DNA from: Pseudomonadales bacterium
GTDB lineage: Bacteria; Pseudomonadota; Gammaproteobacteria; Pseudomonadales; Azotimanducaceae
Assembly (NCBI GenBank): GCA_019634925.1
Contig: JAHCAL010000002.1
Coordinates: 1 to 64,000, forward strand
Length of the DNA stretch: 64,000 nucleotides
Reading direction: 5' to 3'
Positions within the stretch are counted from its first letter, which is position 1. Every line of letters begins with the position of its first letter. The notes beneath the pieces were generated by a model. That model was not told the DNA's origin. It did no database searches and saw only the letters and a list, made by a program, of their open reading frames with translations. This document shows positions 9,116 to 17,052 of this stretch, in pieces. The position numbers and the translations under genes are program-made.

Positions 9116-9955
9116 CTATACCCAATTGATGGTGTTTTCTGAATCGAGCAGGCCGGTTACCGGCGTGGTGGGCACCTTCGCCGAAAACGGCACTTTCGCG
9201 CGGGACGCCATGATCCCCTCGGAGTTTCGCAAACCCTGCATGCTGACCAGCTGGCCGGAGAACTCGACAGGACGCTGTATCACCCACAGCACGCCTTCCG
9301 CGACCACCTCGCATGGCTCCCAGTTGTCGCGCGGAAACCCAGGCGTATTGGCCACGAACCCTTCCGACGCTATCGGCATGTCGATCCTGAAACAGTTGAC
9401 GGCGATGGCCTCGTGTTGGATCTGATTCGCCACGTCCACGGTCAGGCGTTCGAGGGCAGCCTTGGATACGCCATAGGACAGCTGCCCGGGCTGCGGATAG
9501 AGCGCAGCTACGGATGAAATGTTGACGATGCTTCCAGCGCCCCTGGCACGGAAGATCGGGACACATTCGCGTATCGCGATCATGGGCGCCCTCAGATTCA
9601 CGTCCATGACCCGTTCGTGGCGCTTCATGTCGACGAACAGATCGCCCATCAAGTTGAGCGCCGCGTTGTTCACGAGAATATCCAGGCCGCCGAAATGGCT
9701 GTTCGCCCGCCGCACCATTTCACCGACCTGTTCAGGGTCGGCGAGATCCACCTGAATCCCCAGCGATTCGACCCCCTGGTCGATCACCCGCTCGACGGTG
9801 TCTTCCAGGGTCCCTGGAATGCGCTGCGGATTGTTCCTGGTCACACGGTCCGCGCACGCGACATGACAGCCCGCACGGGCCAACGCTTCGGCGATCGCGG
9901 CGCCGATGCCGCGGCTTGCGCCGGTAACCAAGGCCACCTTGTTCTTCAGGTCCAT
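9116..9955 (-). CDS. SDR-family oxidoreductase with C-terminal extension
   Basis: A 279-residue classical short-chain dehydrogenase: nucleotide motif TGASRGIG (11-18), NNAA (96-99), Ser147/148, Tyr161 and Lys165. It oxidises an alcohol or reduces a ketone with NAD(P). After the usual SDR core (about 245 residues) it carries a tail rich in Pro, Lys and Ser that is not typical of the family. A perfect inverted repeat lies about 40 bp upstream of its start. It follows another SDR on the same strand and precedes the acyl-CoA ligase. Confidence 0.9.
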   Translation of the reverse strand: MDLKNKVALVTGASRGIGAAIAEALARAGCHVACADRVTRNNPQRIPGTLEDTVERVIDQGVESLGIQVDLADPEQVGEMVRRANSHFGGLDILVNNAALNLMGDLFVDMKRHERVMDVNLRAPMIAIRECVPIFRARGAGSIVNISSVAALYPQPGQLSYGVSKAALERLTVDVANQIQHEAIAVNCFRIDMPIASEGFVANTPGFPRDNWEPCEVVAEGVLWVIQRPVEFSGQLVSMQGLRNSEGIMASRAKVPFSAKVPTTPVTGLLDSENTINWV

Positions 9956-9996
9956 GGAATGCTCGTCCTCGCTCTAAATCTGCGTCGTGACTGAAC

Positions 9997-10018
9997 CGTA
10001 TGCCTCGAGTGGCATACG
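9997..10018. promoter_or_regulatory. Perfect inverted repeat upstream of SDR
   Basis: CGTATGCC-TCGAGT-GGCATACG has two perfect 8-bp arms around a 6-bp spacer. It is 42 bp upstream of the SDR start at 9955 and 64 bp after the end of the upstream SDR. No T-tract follows on the minus strand, so a dimeric regulator's operator is likelier than a terminator. The binding protein is unknown. Confidence 0.45.
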
Positions 10019-10082
10019 CTGCCGGCAGAACGCTCGCCGTGACCGGTACTGTCTACGGCTGGCTATGTGTGGCAATACATGG

Positions 10083-10934
10083 TCAAGCCTGGCCGAGCAG
10101 TACCGCGACCTTTCGCTCGAGCAGCGCCGCGCGATTGACCTTGTCCGGGAGGGATGCACCACCATCTACCACCAGGTCGATTCCGGTGATGAAGGCGGAC
10201 CGGTCGGATGCCAGAAACAAAGCCGCCTCTGCAATGTCCTCGGGCCGACCCTTACGCTTGAGCGCCTGCCAGTCCAGCAACGTGTCGACCGATACCGCGA
10301 TCACCTGCTCGACCAGTTCCGGAGGAATTCCGCTGCCCGAAGTGGATTCCGCGAATATGTCGGTCGGGATCGCTCCCGGCGAAATGGTATTGACCCGGAT
10401 GTTGTGCTCGGCGAACTCGATCGCCAATGACCTGGACAGCGCCACGACGCCGGCCTTCGCTGCGCGGTACTCCGGAAGACCATATCCGGCGCAGCTGGCC
10501 GCGATCGATGCGGTGCTGATGATGGAACCGCCACCATGCCGCGCCATGTACCGGGCGGCATACTTGGCGCCGAGCATCGGGCCGAGCAGGTCAACGGACA
10601 TGACCGCCTCGAAGTGGTGAAAATCATTCTCGCAGAAGGCATGTGCCGCGGTGGAACCGGCAACGCCCGCGTTGTTGAACATCACATCGAGCCTGCCGAA
10701 CCGATCCGTCGCAAAATCGATCAGCGCCTGGACTTCCGCCGCCACCGAGACATCGGTCATCCGGAACGCCGAATCGGCGCCCAGTCTGGCGACGACCTGT
10801 CTGCCTTTCTCTTCCTGAATGTCGGCGACGACGACCTTGGCACCTTCGGCAACGAAAAGCGCCGCAGTCGCCCGACCGATTCCGGATGCGCCGCCGGTTA
10901 CGATCGCGACCTTGTCCTGGAGTTGTCTTGCCAT
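10083..10934 (-). CDS. SDR-family oxidoreductase
   Basis: A 283-residue short-chain dehydrogenase: TGGASGIG (13-20), NNAG (87-90), Ser143, Tyr156 and Lys160 in YRAAK, and a PEDIAEAALFLASD segment near the end, as in the classical FabG-like group. The ATG at 10934 begins the SDR core; the frame stays open to 11129, but that stretch has no SDR similarity. It probably interconverts an alcohol and a ketone in the island's pathway. It diverges from the SDR-BVMO unit across a 470-bp regulatory gap. Confidence 0.9.
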   Translation of the reverse strand: MARQLQDKVAIVTGGASGIGRATAALFVAEGAKVVVADIQEEKGRQVVARLGADSAFRMTDVSVAAEVQALIDFATDRFGRLDVMFNNAGVAGSTAAHAFCENDFHHFEAVMSVDLLGPMLGAKYAARYMARHGGGSIISTASIAASCAGYGLPEYRAAKAGVVALSRSLAIEFAEHNIRVNTISPGAIPTDIFAESTSGSGIPPELVEQVIAVSVDTLLDWQALKRKGRPEDIAEAALFLASDRSAFITGIDLVVDGGASLPDKVNRAALLERKVAVLLGQA

Positions 10935-11187
10935 TCTCAACCTTGCAGGCCTTGCTGTAGCGCCCATAGCTGTTGCGCGCATACGAAAGATGACGATCAC
11001 GAGATGGTAGGTTGCAGGCATACCGGGCGGTACTCGCATTCGTCCAGCCGAACGAATCGACATGCAGCCGACTAGTTCGTTGACCTGCAACGTGAATCTC
11101 GCGGGGAGCCTGCCGCCCACCGCGCGCATCAGGACCCGATGGCTCAGGTTCCGATGGGGTCACGGGGCGCCTGGACCGATGCCACGG

Positions 11188-11219
11188 CAATATGAGGCGC
11201 GACGCCCGCGCACGGTACC
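11188..11219 (-). promoter_or_regulatory. Possible degenerate copy of the shared promoter element
   Basis: On the minus strand this holds CGCCTCATAT, ten bases identical to the element at 16905-16914, with GTACC upstream at a spacing 2 bp longer than in the 11293 copy. The GTGA block is missing. It faces the SDR at 10083-10934 but is over 250 bp from that start. Tentative. Confidence 0.25.
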
Positions 11220-11292
11220 GGGCAGCAGGAACTTCCGTCGCCGTTTCAAACAGGTACGTGACCGTCGCGGATGCCACGAAGCACCGGAAAGG

Positions 11293-11325
11293 CGAGTACC
11301 AAAGTGATCCCCCGTCTCATATCGT
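11293..11325 (+). promoter_or_regulatory. Shared promoter element, copy 1 (SDR-BVMO1 unit)
   Basis: Matches CGAGTA-N5-GTGA-N9-TCATAT-N-GT. Aligned without gaps from GAGTA, it shares 24 of 32 bases with the copy at 16886-16917 and 20 of 32 with the copy at complement 16507-16538. The -10-like hexamer is TATCGT. It lies 79 bp before the SDR ATG at 11405. Lack of a TTGACA-like -35 suggests a promoter needing an activator. See the finding on this regulon. Confidence 0.6.
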
Positions 11326-11404
11326 AACGTGGCACTCCACCAGAGCGGGGCGCCCGTCACTTCGTGCGGGGATTGGACATGAACAGACCGGAATCAGAAC
11401 CAAT

Positions 11405-12214
11405 ATGGAAATCGCCGGCAAAGTAGCAGTCATCACTGGTGCCGGGTCGGGGATCGGCCGGTCGCTGGCCGTTCGCTTTGCGGCCAATGGCGTGCGCGCC
11501 GTGATATGCACGGATCTGAACGCAGCCGGCGCAACTGAAACCGCACTCGCCATCGGTGCCAGCGCCTCCGCCGAAGCGCTGGACGTAGCCGATGAACGTG
11601 CAATCGAGGCACTGGTTGCACGCGTGGAGCAGCGCTTCGGCGGTATCGACATCTTCGTATCGAATGCTGGGTACGGGGGGACCGTGGGATTGGAATCGCC
11701 CACGTCGGAATGGCAGCAGATGATGAACGTGCATACCTGGTCACACCTTGCTGCAGCTCGGGCCGTCATCCCGGGCATGATCTCCCGCGGGGGCGGTTAT
11801 CTGCTGAATACCTCATCGGCTGCCGGCCTGCTTTCCCTGTTCGACACCGGTGGCGGATACGCGGTTTCCAAGCATGCTGCCGTCGCCCTCGCCGAATGGC
11901 TGTCGATCAATTACCTGGACCAGGGCATCGGCGTCTCGGTGTTATGCCCCCAGGCCGTGCGAACCAATGCACTCAACTACATGAACGCCCCGAACCAGCA
12001 GGTCGACTTCGAGCAGGTAGCTGGTGATGGCATTCTCGAGCCGGACTACGTCGCTGACCTCTGCATCGAAGCGATCGCCGAAGGCCGCTTCATGGTGCTC
12101 CCGCACGAAGAAGTGGGAATCTACTTTCAACGCAAGGCCGAAAACTACGGCCGCTGGCTGTCCGGTATGCGCCGCATGCGCAGCCGCTTGCGGGCGGTGC
12201 CCAGCAACCGATAG
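11405..12214 (+). CDS. SDR-family oxidoreductase
   Basis: A 269-residue classical [11 protein letters not shown] (11-18), SNAG (86-89), catalytic Asn109, Ser138, Tyr152 and Lys156. The C-terminus ([19 protein letters not shown]) resembles SDRs often found near monooxygenases. It is the first gene after shared promoter element copy 1 and lies 112 bp before BVMO1. A likely job is making the ketone that the BVMO then oxygenates; this is inference. The ATG at 11405 begins the core; upstream codons to 11192 are non-coding in appearance. Confidence 0.9.
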   Translation: MEIAGKVAVITGAGSGIGRSLAVRFAANGVRAVICTDLNAAGATETALAIGASASAEALDVADERAIEALVARVEQRFGGIDIFVSNAGYGGTVGLESPTSEWQQMMNVHTWSHLAAARAVIPGMISRGGGYLLNTSSAAGLLSLFDTGGGYAVSKHAAVALAEWLSINYLDQGIGVSVLCPQAVRTNALNYMNAPNQQVDFEQVAGDGILEPDYVADLCIEAIAEGRFMVLPHEEVGIYFQRKAENYGRWLSGMRRMRSRLRAVPSNR

Positions 12215-12237
12215 GACCCCGTCCGGAATGACCGACG

Positions 12238-12273
12238 CCCTTCGGCAACGCCCGGGCGACCACCGCCGAAGGG
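12238..12273 (+). other. Intercistronic stem-loop between SDR and BVMO1
   Basis: CCCTTCGGC (12238-12246) and GCCGAAGGG (12265-12273) are perfect 9-bp arms around an 18-nt loop that itself contains GCCCGGGC. A pyrimidine-rich stretch follows, but there is no true T-run. It could be a partial terminator or an RNA stabiliser that sets the SDR:BVMO ratio. Confidence 0.45.
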
Positions 12274-12326
12274 GGACGCACTCACCCTCTTCCTGCCTTT
12301 TCCTCAACTGATCCAAGGGACATACG

Positions 12327-14102
12327 ATGTCTGAGCAGAAACCCCAATCCTACTACGATGCCATCAAGCGCAAGTTCGCGGAGGAACGGGACCGGCGCCT
12401 TGCGTACCGGCCGGATGGCACGGCCCAGTTCACGTCCGACTTCGAGGGCGCGCTCAGTCGTTATGCGATCGACCCTTTCGCGGGCGTATCGACGCCACGC
12501 GCACCCATCGACGACCAGGTCGAAGTCCTGATCATCGGTGGCGGATTCTCCGCCCTGCTGACATCGGCACGGCTGCGCGAGAAAGGAATCGAGAGCATCA
12601 GGATCGTCGAACGCGGCGGCGACGTGGGAGGCACCTGGTACTGGAATCGCTACCCCGGCGTCGCGTGCGACGTGCTTTCCTACGACTATCTGCCGTTGCT
12701 GGACGAGATGGACTACATGCCGGGCAGGCAGTATGCCCGTGGCCCGGAGATCTTCGCACACTGCCAGGCGATTGCCGAGAAGTACGGCCTCTACGAGAAA
12801 GCGATCTTCAACACCACCATCACGTCGACCACCTGGAACGCCGAAGATCAGCTGTGGCACCTCACGTCCGACCGGGGCGACCGTATGCGTGCGCAGTTCG
12901 TGATCTGCGCCAACGGCACGCTGTCCAAACCCAAGCTGCCCAGGATCTCGGGCATGGAAACCTTTGCCGGACATTCGTTTCATACGTCCCGCTGGGACTA
13001 TGGCTACACGGGACAGAGCCTGGAGAAGCTCCATGACAAGGTCGTGGGGATCATCGGTACCGGCGCGACCGCTGTACAGGCGATCCCGGAGCTCGGCAGA
13101 GCCGCGAAGGAACTGTTCATCTTCCAGCGCACCCCGTCCTCGATCGACATCCGCGAAGACGGGCCGACCGATCCGGAGTGGGAACGCTCGCTCGGGAAGG
13201 GCTGGCAGGCCAGGCGCCGCGAAGAAACCATCGCCAATTCGGAGATGCCCCTGCTGCAGCGCGTCCTGATGGGCCAGGTACCGACTGCCAGTGCACCCGT
13301 CGACGACGGAAGCTGGGCCCTGGAGCAGGCGAAGCTCGCGAAGATGTCACGCGAGGAGCGTCTGCGAATCCAGGAGAACGCCAACATCGATTACATGATG
13401 GGCATACATCGGCGCATCGAAAGCATCGTCAAGGACCAGGCGACCGCGGACGCTCTCAAACCCTGGTACATGTTCATGTGCAAGCGGCCGTGCTTCAGCG
13501 ACGACTATCTGCCGACCTTCAATCGTCCGAACGTGCACCTGATCGACACCCATGGCGAGGGCATAACCCTGATTACGCCGGAAGGCCCAAGGTTCAGGGG
13601 CGTCAGTTATCCAGTAGACCTGCTGATCTACGCCACCGGCTTCGAAGTCCAGAAGACCGGCACCTACAATCGCATCGTCGGCCGGAACGGGCTGGACATC
13701 AACGACAAGTACTCGACCGGAATCCGCACCCTGTTCGGCATCCACAGCCTCGGTTACCCGAATCTCTTCGTGATGGGCGGCTACCAGGCGAGCTTCCAGT
13801 TCAATCTGACCGACATGCTGCAGACGCAGGGAGACCACATAGCCGAATGCATCGACTACGTCCGTCGCGCTGGCCATCGAACGATCGAGCCAACCGAGGA
13901 GGCGGAAGAACACTGGGTGCAGGAAGTTATCCGATTCCGGGGAAAGACGAGCTGGAATCAGGACTGCACCCCCGGATACTACAATTTCGAAGGCGAATCG
14001 AACCGACGCCAGGACGGCAACTACAACGGCACGTTTCGCAGCTACGTTCAGCACATGATCGCAGCGCGAGCGCGTATGGCCGAGACCTACACGCTCGCCT
14101 GA
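12327..14102 (+). CDS. Baeyer-Villiger flavin monooxygenase (BVMO1)
   Basis: A 591-residue type I BVMO. It has an N-terminal helix KFAEERDRRLAYRPDG, a FAD Rossmann motif GGGFSA (71-76, with Ala where most have Gly), [11 protein letters not shown], the BVMO fingerprint F-x-G-x3-H-T-x2-W-D (213-224) and an NADPH Rossmann motif GTGATA (244-249). It inserts oxygen next to a ketone, giving an ester or lactone, using NADPH and O2 in the cytoplasm. The roughly 60-residue N-terminal extension is typical of the larger BVMOs. It is in one unit with the SDR upstream. The ketone substrate is unknown. Confidence 0.93.
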   Translation: MSEQKPQSYYDAIKRKFAEERDRRLAYRPDGTAQFTSDFEGALSRYAIDPFAGVSTPRAPIDDQVEVLIIGGGFSALLTSARLREKGIESIRIVERGGDVGGTWYWNRYPGVACDVLSYDYLPLLDEMDYMPGRQYARGPEIFAHCQAIAEKYGLYEKAIFNTTITSTTWNAEDQLWHLTSDRGDRMRAQFVICANGTLSKPKLPRISGMETFAGHSFHTSRWDYGYTGQSLEKLHDKVVGIIGTGATAVQAIPELGRAAKELFIFQRTPSSIDIREDGPTDPEWERSLGKGWQARRREETIANSEMPLLQRVLMGQVPTASAPVDDGSWALEQAKLAKMSREERLRIQENANIDYMMGIHRRIESIVKDQATADALKPWYMFMCKRPCFSDDYLPTFNRPNVHLIDTHGEGITLITPEGPRFRGVSYPVDLLIYATGFEVQKTGTYNRIVGRNGLDINDKYSTGIRTLFGIHSLGYPNLFVMGGYQASFQFNLTDMLQTQGDHIAECIDYVRRAGHRTIEPTEEAEEHWVQEVIRFRGKTSWNQDCTPGYYNFEGESNRRQDGNYNGTFRSYVQHMIAARARMAETYTLA

Positions 14103-14113
14103 GAGGAATGCCG

Positions 14114-16438
14114 TCAGAAGTGGTAACTCGCGCGCAAGTACGTCGTGCGCGGACGAGTGACGAATGCGTTGTACGTACTAGTTCCGAAGGAACTCGTCAG
14201 CGCTACGTCACTCACCAGCGTGAGCGGTTGCTCGTCGGTGAGATTCTGCACAAGCAACGCGAGTTCCCAGCTTTGGGCCTGCAGAGCCAGCCGGAGGTTC
14301 ATGCGCGTCGTCGCGTCGATCTCGCCATTCGGATCGAGATTGACGTGCACATTTTGCTCGCCCTGGTAGCTGACATCGAAGTTCGACTGCAGGGTCAGGC
14401 CGGCGGGAAGCGCTGTGACGTGCCTGAGGCTCAGGATTCCGGACAGTTCCGGCGTGTACCAGCCGGACTTGCCGCTGTAATCACAGAGGGGGATGCCATT
14501 GACGACGTCGCCATCCGGCACCTGGCCGGCGTAGCAGTTGCCATTGCGGAAATCCTTGTATTCGTGGTCGAGGTAGGCCAATCCGAAGTTCATGGCGAGC
14601 GACTCGGTCATCGCCCAGCGACCGTCGAGCTCTATCCCCTGCACCACGGTTTCCTTCGCATTGCCGACGGTGAAGCCGAGGCCCCCGTCGAACTGGGAGG
14701 TCTGCAGGTTGTCGTATTCCGTTCGGTACAGCGCCACGTTCAATTCGGTTGCGCCGTTGAAGAAAGTCGACTTGGCGCCGACCTCGAACGTGGTCGCTTC
14801 TTCGTCCCGGAACTCGAAATAACTCGGCGAGTTGGCGCGAGCGTCGAATCCGCCCGCCTTGAATCCGGTGCTGTAGGTTCCATACAACATCGTGTCGTCG
14901 GTTGCGTCCCACACCAGGTTGATCAGCGGCGTGAACACGGCTTCGCTGCGACTTGCCGCAATCGAATGGCCGCCGGCCTGTTCGCTGGCGATGCCAAGGG
15001 CAGACCAGATGATCGGCACTACCGGACTCGAGGTGACGGCACCCGAGGCGGAATCCAGGATATTCACCTCCCGGAAACCCTTCTTGTCTTCCCAGGTATA
15101 GCGACCGCCGACCGCCAGGTGGGTCCTGTCGCCGAAATGCCAGGTCGCTTGCGCGAACACGGCCGCCAGGTCGGAATCACCCTGGAAGTCACGCGCAACC
15201 TCGGAACCCAGGATCGGGCCCGCCGGGGGCAGCAGCGCGCTGAGAACGCTGTTCGCAGGAAAAATCAGGCGGTCGTAGTAGCGCAATTCACTGGTCTGAT
15301 AGAACACACCCGCGATCCAATCGATCGTGCCCCCGGTCGGTGAGGCGACACGTAGCTCCTGGGAGAACTGCTCGTAGTTCTCGCCGCCGCCGCCGAGGAA
15401 CATGGGCGCGCCCACCCAGTCGCCATCGTAGATTTCATCGAACTCGTAGCTCAGAAATGCCGAGATCGCGGTGACCGTCAGCTCCCCGACGCTCAGATCG
15501 ACGTTGAGGGTGACGTTCCGGACCTCATTGTTGCTGAGCTCACGGCCATCGGTCTGGCGCCGGTTGTCCTCGTCATGCTCGAGCGCACCGGGATACCCGA
15601 CGACGCCCAGAATCTGGGCGAAATTCAATCCCTGGAATGGACCGGCAACCGCCGAGTCGTCCTTTACGATCTCGACGGGTCGACCGACGTTGTCGAACTC
15701 GGCCCACTCGGCCTTCAGATCCACACGAAGGTCGTCGCTGGCGTCCCAGCGCAGGGACAGGCGCACCGCCGACTCGTCCCGCTCGACTTCATCCTGGCCC
15801 TTGAACGTGTTCTTCATCCAGCCATCTTCATCGAGCTGCCTGGCGGCAAGCCGCCCGGAGAGCCGCTCGGAAATGGGACCCGAGATGACACCCGTATACT
15901 CGGCGGCACCGCCGTCGGCGGAATAATTGATCGAAGCCTGGCCTTCCAGCACATCCGTTGGAGCGGCAGTGGTCAGGTTCAGCGCTCCGGCTATACTGTT
16001 CTTGCCGAACAGAATACTCTGCGGACCACGCAGTACCTCGACGCGTTCGAGGTCCAGAAACGGCAATCGCAGCAACTGCGACCGGCCGTAGTGGATACCG
16101 TCCACATAGGTTCCCACCGACTGCTCGAAAGCGGGATTGTTGCCCGATCCAATTCCTCGGATGAGCACCTGCGTGCTGAGACCGGTCTCCGTCATCGACA
16201 GGTTCGGTACGAAAGCCTGCAGGTCATCGATCTTGAAGATCGCGTTCTCCGTCATCTTCTCGCCGGAAACCGTCGAGATCGAAATCGGAACGTCCTGAAG
16301 GCTCTCCGCTCGCTTCTGCGCGGTGACGATGATCTCCTCGAGAACGCGCGTCGGCGCCTCACCAGCCTGGACCGGCGAACCTGCGAGAACGGCACCGCAG
16401 AAGAGGACAGGCGTGAGTCTCGGAACCATCGGATACAT
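14114..16438 (-). CDS. TonB-dependent outer membrane receptor
   Basis: A 774-residue TonB-dependent receptor with signal peptide (about residues 1-25, ending PVQA), TonB-box-like EEIIVTAQKR, a plug domain with RGIGSG, YVDGIHYGR and LERVEVLRGPQS, and a 22-strand-type barrel ending in the aromatic YHF. It would bring a large or scarce substrate across the outer membrane with TonB energy. A GTG at 16462 is possible, but the ATG at 16438 has GGGAGA upstream and begins the signal peptide. Copy 3 of the shared promoter element lies upstream, so it is probably co-regulated with the two BVMO units. Substrate unknown. Confidence 0.93.
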   Translation of the reverse strand: MYPMVPRLTPVLFCGAVLAGSPVQAGEAPTRVLEEIIVTAQKRAESLQDVPISISTVSGEKMTENAIFKIDDLQAFVPNLSMTETGLSTQVLIRGIGSGNNPAFEQSVGTYVDGIHYGRSQLLRLPFLDLERVEVLRGPQSILFGKNSIAGALNLTTAAPTDVLEGQASINYSADGGAAEYTGVISGPISERLSGRLAARQLDEDGWMKNTFKGQDEVERDESAVRLSLRWDASDDLRVDLKAEWAEFDNVGRPVEIVKDDSAVAGPFQGLNFAQILGVVGYPGALEHDEDNRRQTDGRELSNNEVRNVTLNVDLSVGELTVTAISAFLSYEFDEIYDGDWVGAPMFLGGGGENYEQFSQELRVASPTGGTIDWIAGVFYQTSELRYYDRLIFPANSVLSALLPPAGPILGSEVARDFQGDSDLAAVFAQATWHFGDRTHLAVGGRYTWEDKKGFREVNILDSASGAVTSSPVVPIIWSALGIASEQAGGHSIAASRSEAVFTPLINLVWDATDDTMLYGTYSTGFKAGGFDARANSPSYFEFRDEEATTFEVGAKSTFFNGATELNVALYRTEYDNLQTSQFDGGLGFTVGNAKETVVQGIELDGRWAMTESLAMNFGLAYLDHEYKDFRNGNCYAGQVPDGDVVNGIPLCDYSGKSGWYTPELSGILSLRHVTALPAGLTLQSNFDVSYQGEQNVHVNLDPNGEIDATTRMNLRLALQAQSWELALLVQNLTDEQPLTLVSDVALTSSFGTSTYNAFVTRPRTTYLRASYHF

Positions 16439-16506
16439 AGGCGCAGTTCTCCCGGCGTTCACCAGTTGTTGCTGAGAAATCGAGGCTCAACCTCGAGGGC
16501 GCCGGA

Positions 16507-16539
16507 ACTATATGACGCTTCAGGTCACACTAATACTCG
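16507..16539 (-). promoter_or_regulatory. Shared promoter element, copy 3 (TonB receptor)
   Basis: On the minus strand this matches CGAGTA-N5-GTGA-N9-TCATATAGT, sharing 22 of 32 bases with copy 2 without gaps, and is preceded by GAGAAGG as in copy 1. The -10-like hexamer TATAGT is one base from consensus; no -35 consensus is present. A start site about 7 bp downstream would give a leader of roughly 60 nt before the ATG at 16438. Confidence 0.6.
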
Positions 16540-16884
16540 CCTTCTCCATGGAGCGGCATCGCCGCTTTGCCTCGCTAACTGAATGTTCTGACGAGAATTT
16601 CTCGAGACTCGCCGCAGCAGAAGCTGAACCGAAGCTGGAAATTCCTCATATCGGGGCACCGTACTGCCGCGCTGAAGCGTTCACTCCTTTGTCTATGAAC
16701 GGCTGTCGGCAGCGCGTGAGCATGCCGCAGAGATCCCGATATCCAGGTCCCGTCTCGAAAAGTGTGCTTCGAAACATGAGGTTCCGACGGAAGCTCTCCA
16801 CGGGCCTCGCCAGAAAACGAACGATAAAGCCATATATATCATGATGTTCGGAACGCCGATGCCGATCAGGGGTCGCGAGAAACA

Positions 16885-16917
16885 CGAGTAGCAAAGTGAA
16901 ATATCGCCTCATATAGT
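16885..16917 (+). promoter_or_regulatory. Shared promoter element, copy 2 (BVMO2 unit)
   Basis: Matches CGAGTA-N5-GTGA-N9-TCATATAGT. The -10-like hexamer is TATAGT (16912-16917). It is 135 bp upstream of the BVMO2 ATG at 17053, implying a leader of about 130 nt. Its close match to copies 1 and 3 and the shared spacing argue for one regulator acting on all three units. Confidence 0.6.
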
Positions 16918-17052
16918 GGAATCGCACGACACGACAGCATCGCAGCCGGACCCACCCTCCACCCCTTGCGCCCTCCACCCCATGCACCGAGGGAAACCGC
17001 GGCGCGCTGTCCGCTTTCGTACATCGTCAGCATCGATGGAGCCCCAGGACGC

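Larger units (their letters stand above)
10935..11404. other. 470-bp divergent intergenic region
   Basis: No credible gene is seen here. The region separates a minus-strand SDR from a plus-strand SDR-BVMO unit. It holds one clear copy of the shared promoter element (11293-11325, plus strand), a degenerate copy facing the other way (about 11188-11219), and an isolated GCGAGTACC on the minus strand near 11029-11037. Confidence 0.6.
16439..17052. other. 614-bp divergent regulatory region
   Basis: No credible gene. The region is more AT-rich than its surroundings (for example CCATATATATCATGATG near 16832-16848). It separates the TonB receptor from the BVMO2 unit and holds one shared promoter element facing each way (complement 16507-16539; 16885-16917). 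TCGAGG-CTCAA-CCTCGA at 16480-16496 could form a small hairpin early in the receptor mRNA. Confidence 0.65.

Noticed and set aside
13178..15343. A 721-codon plus-strand open frame
   Set aside because: It crosses from another frame of BVMO1 into the antisense of the TonB receptor and shows no domain; both real genes are clear.
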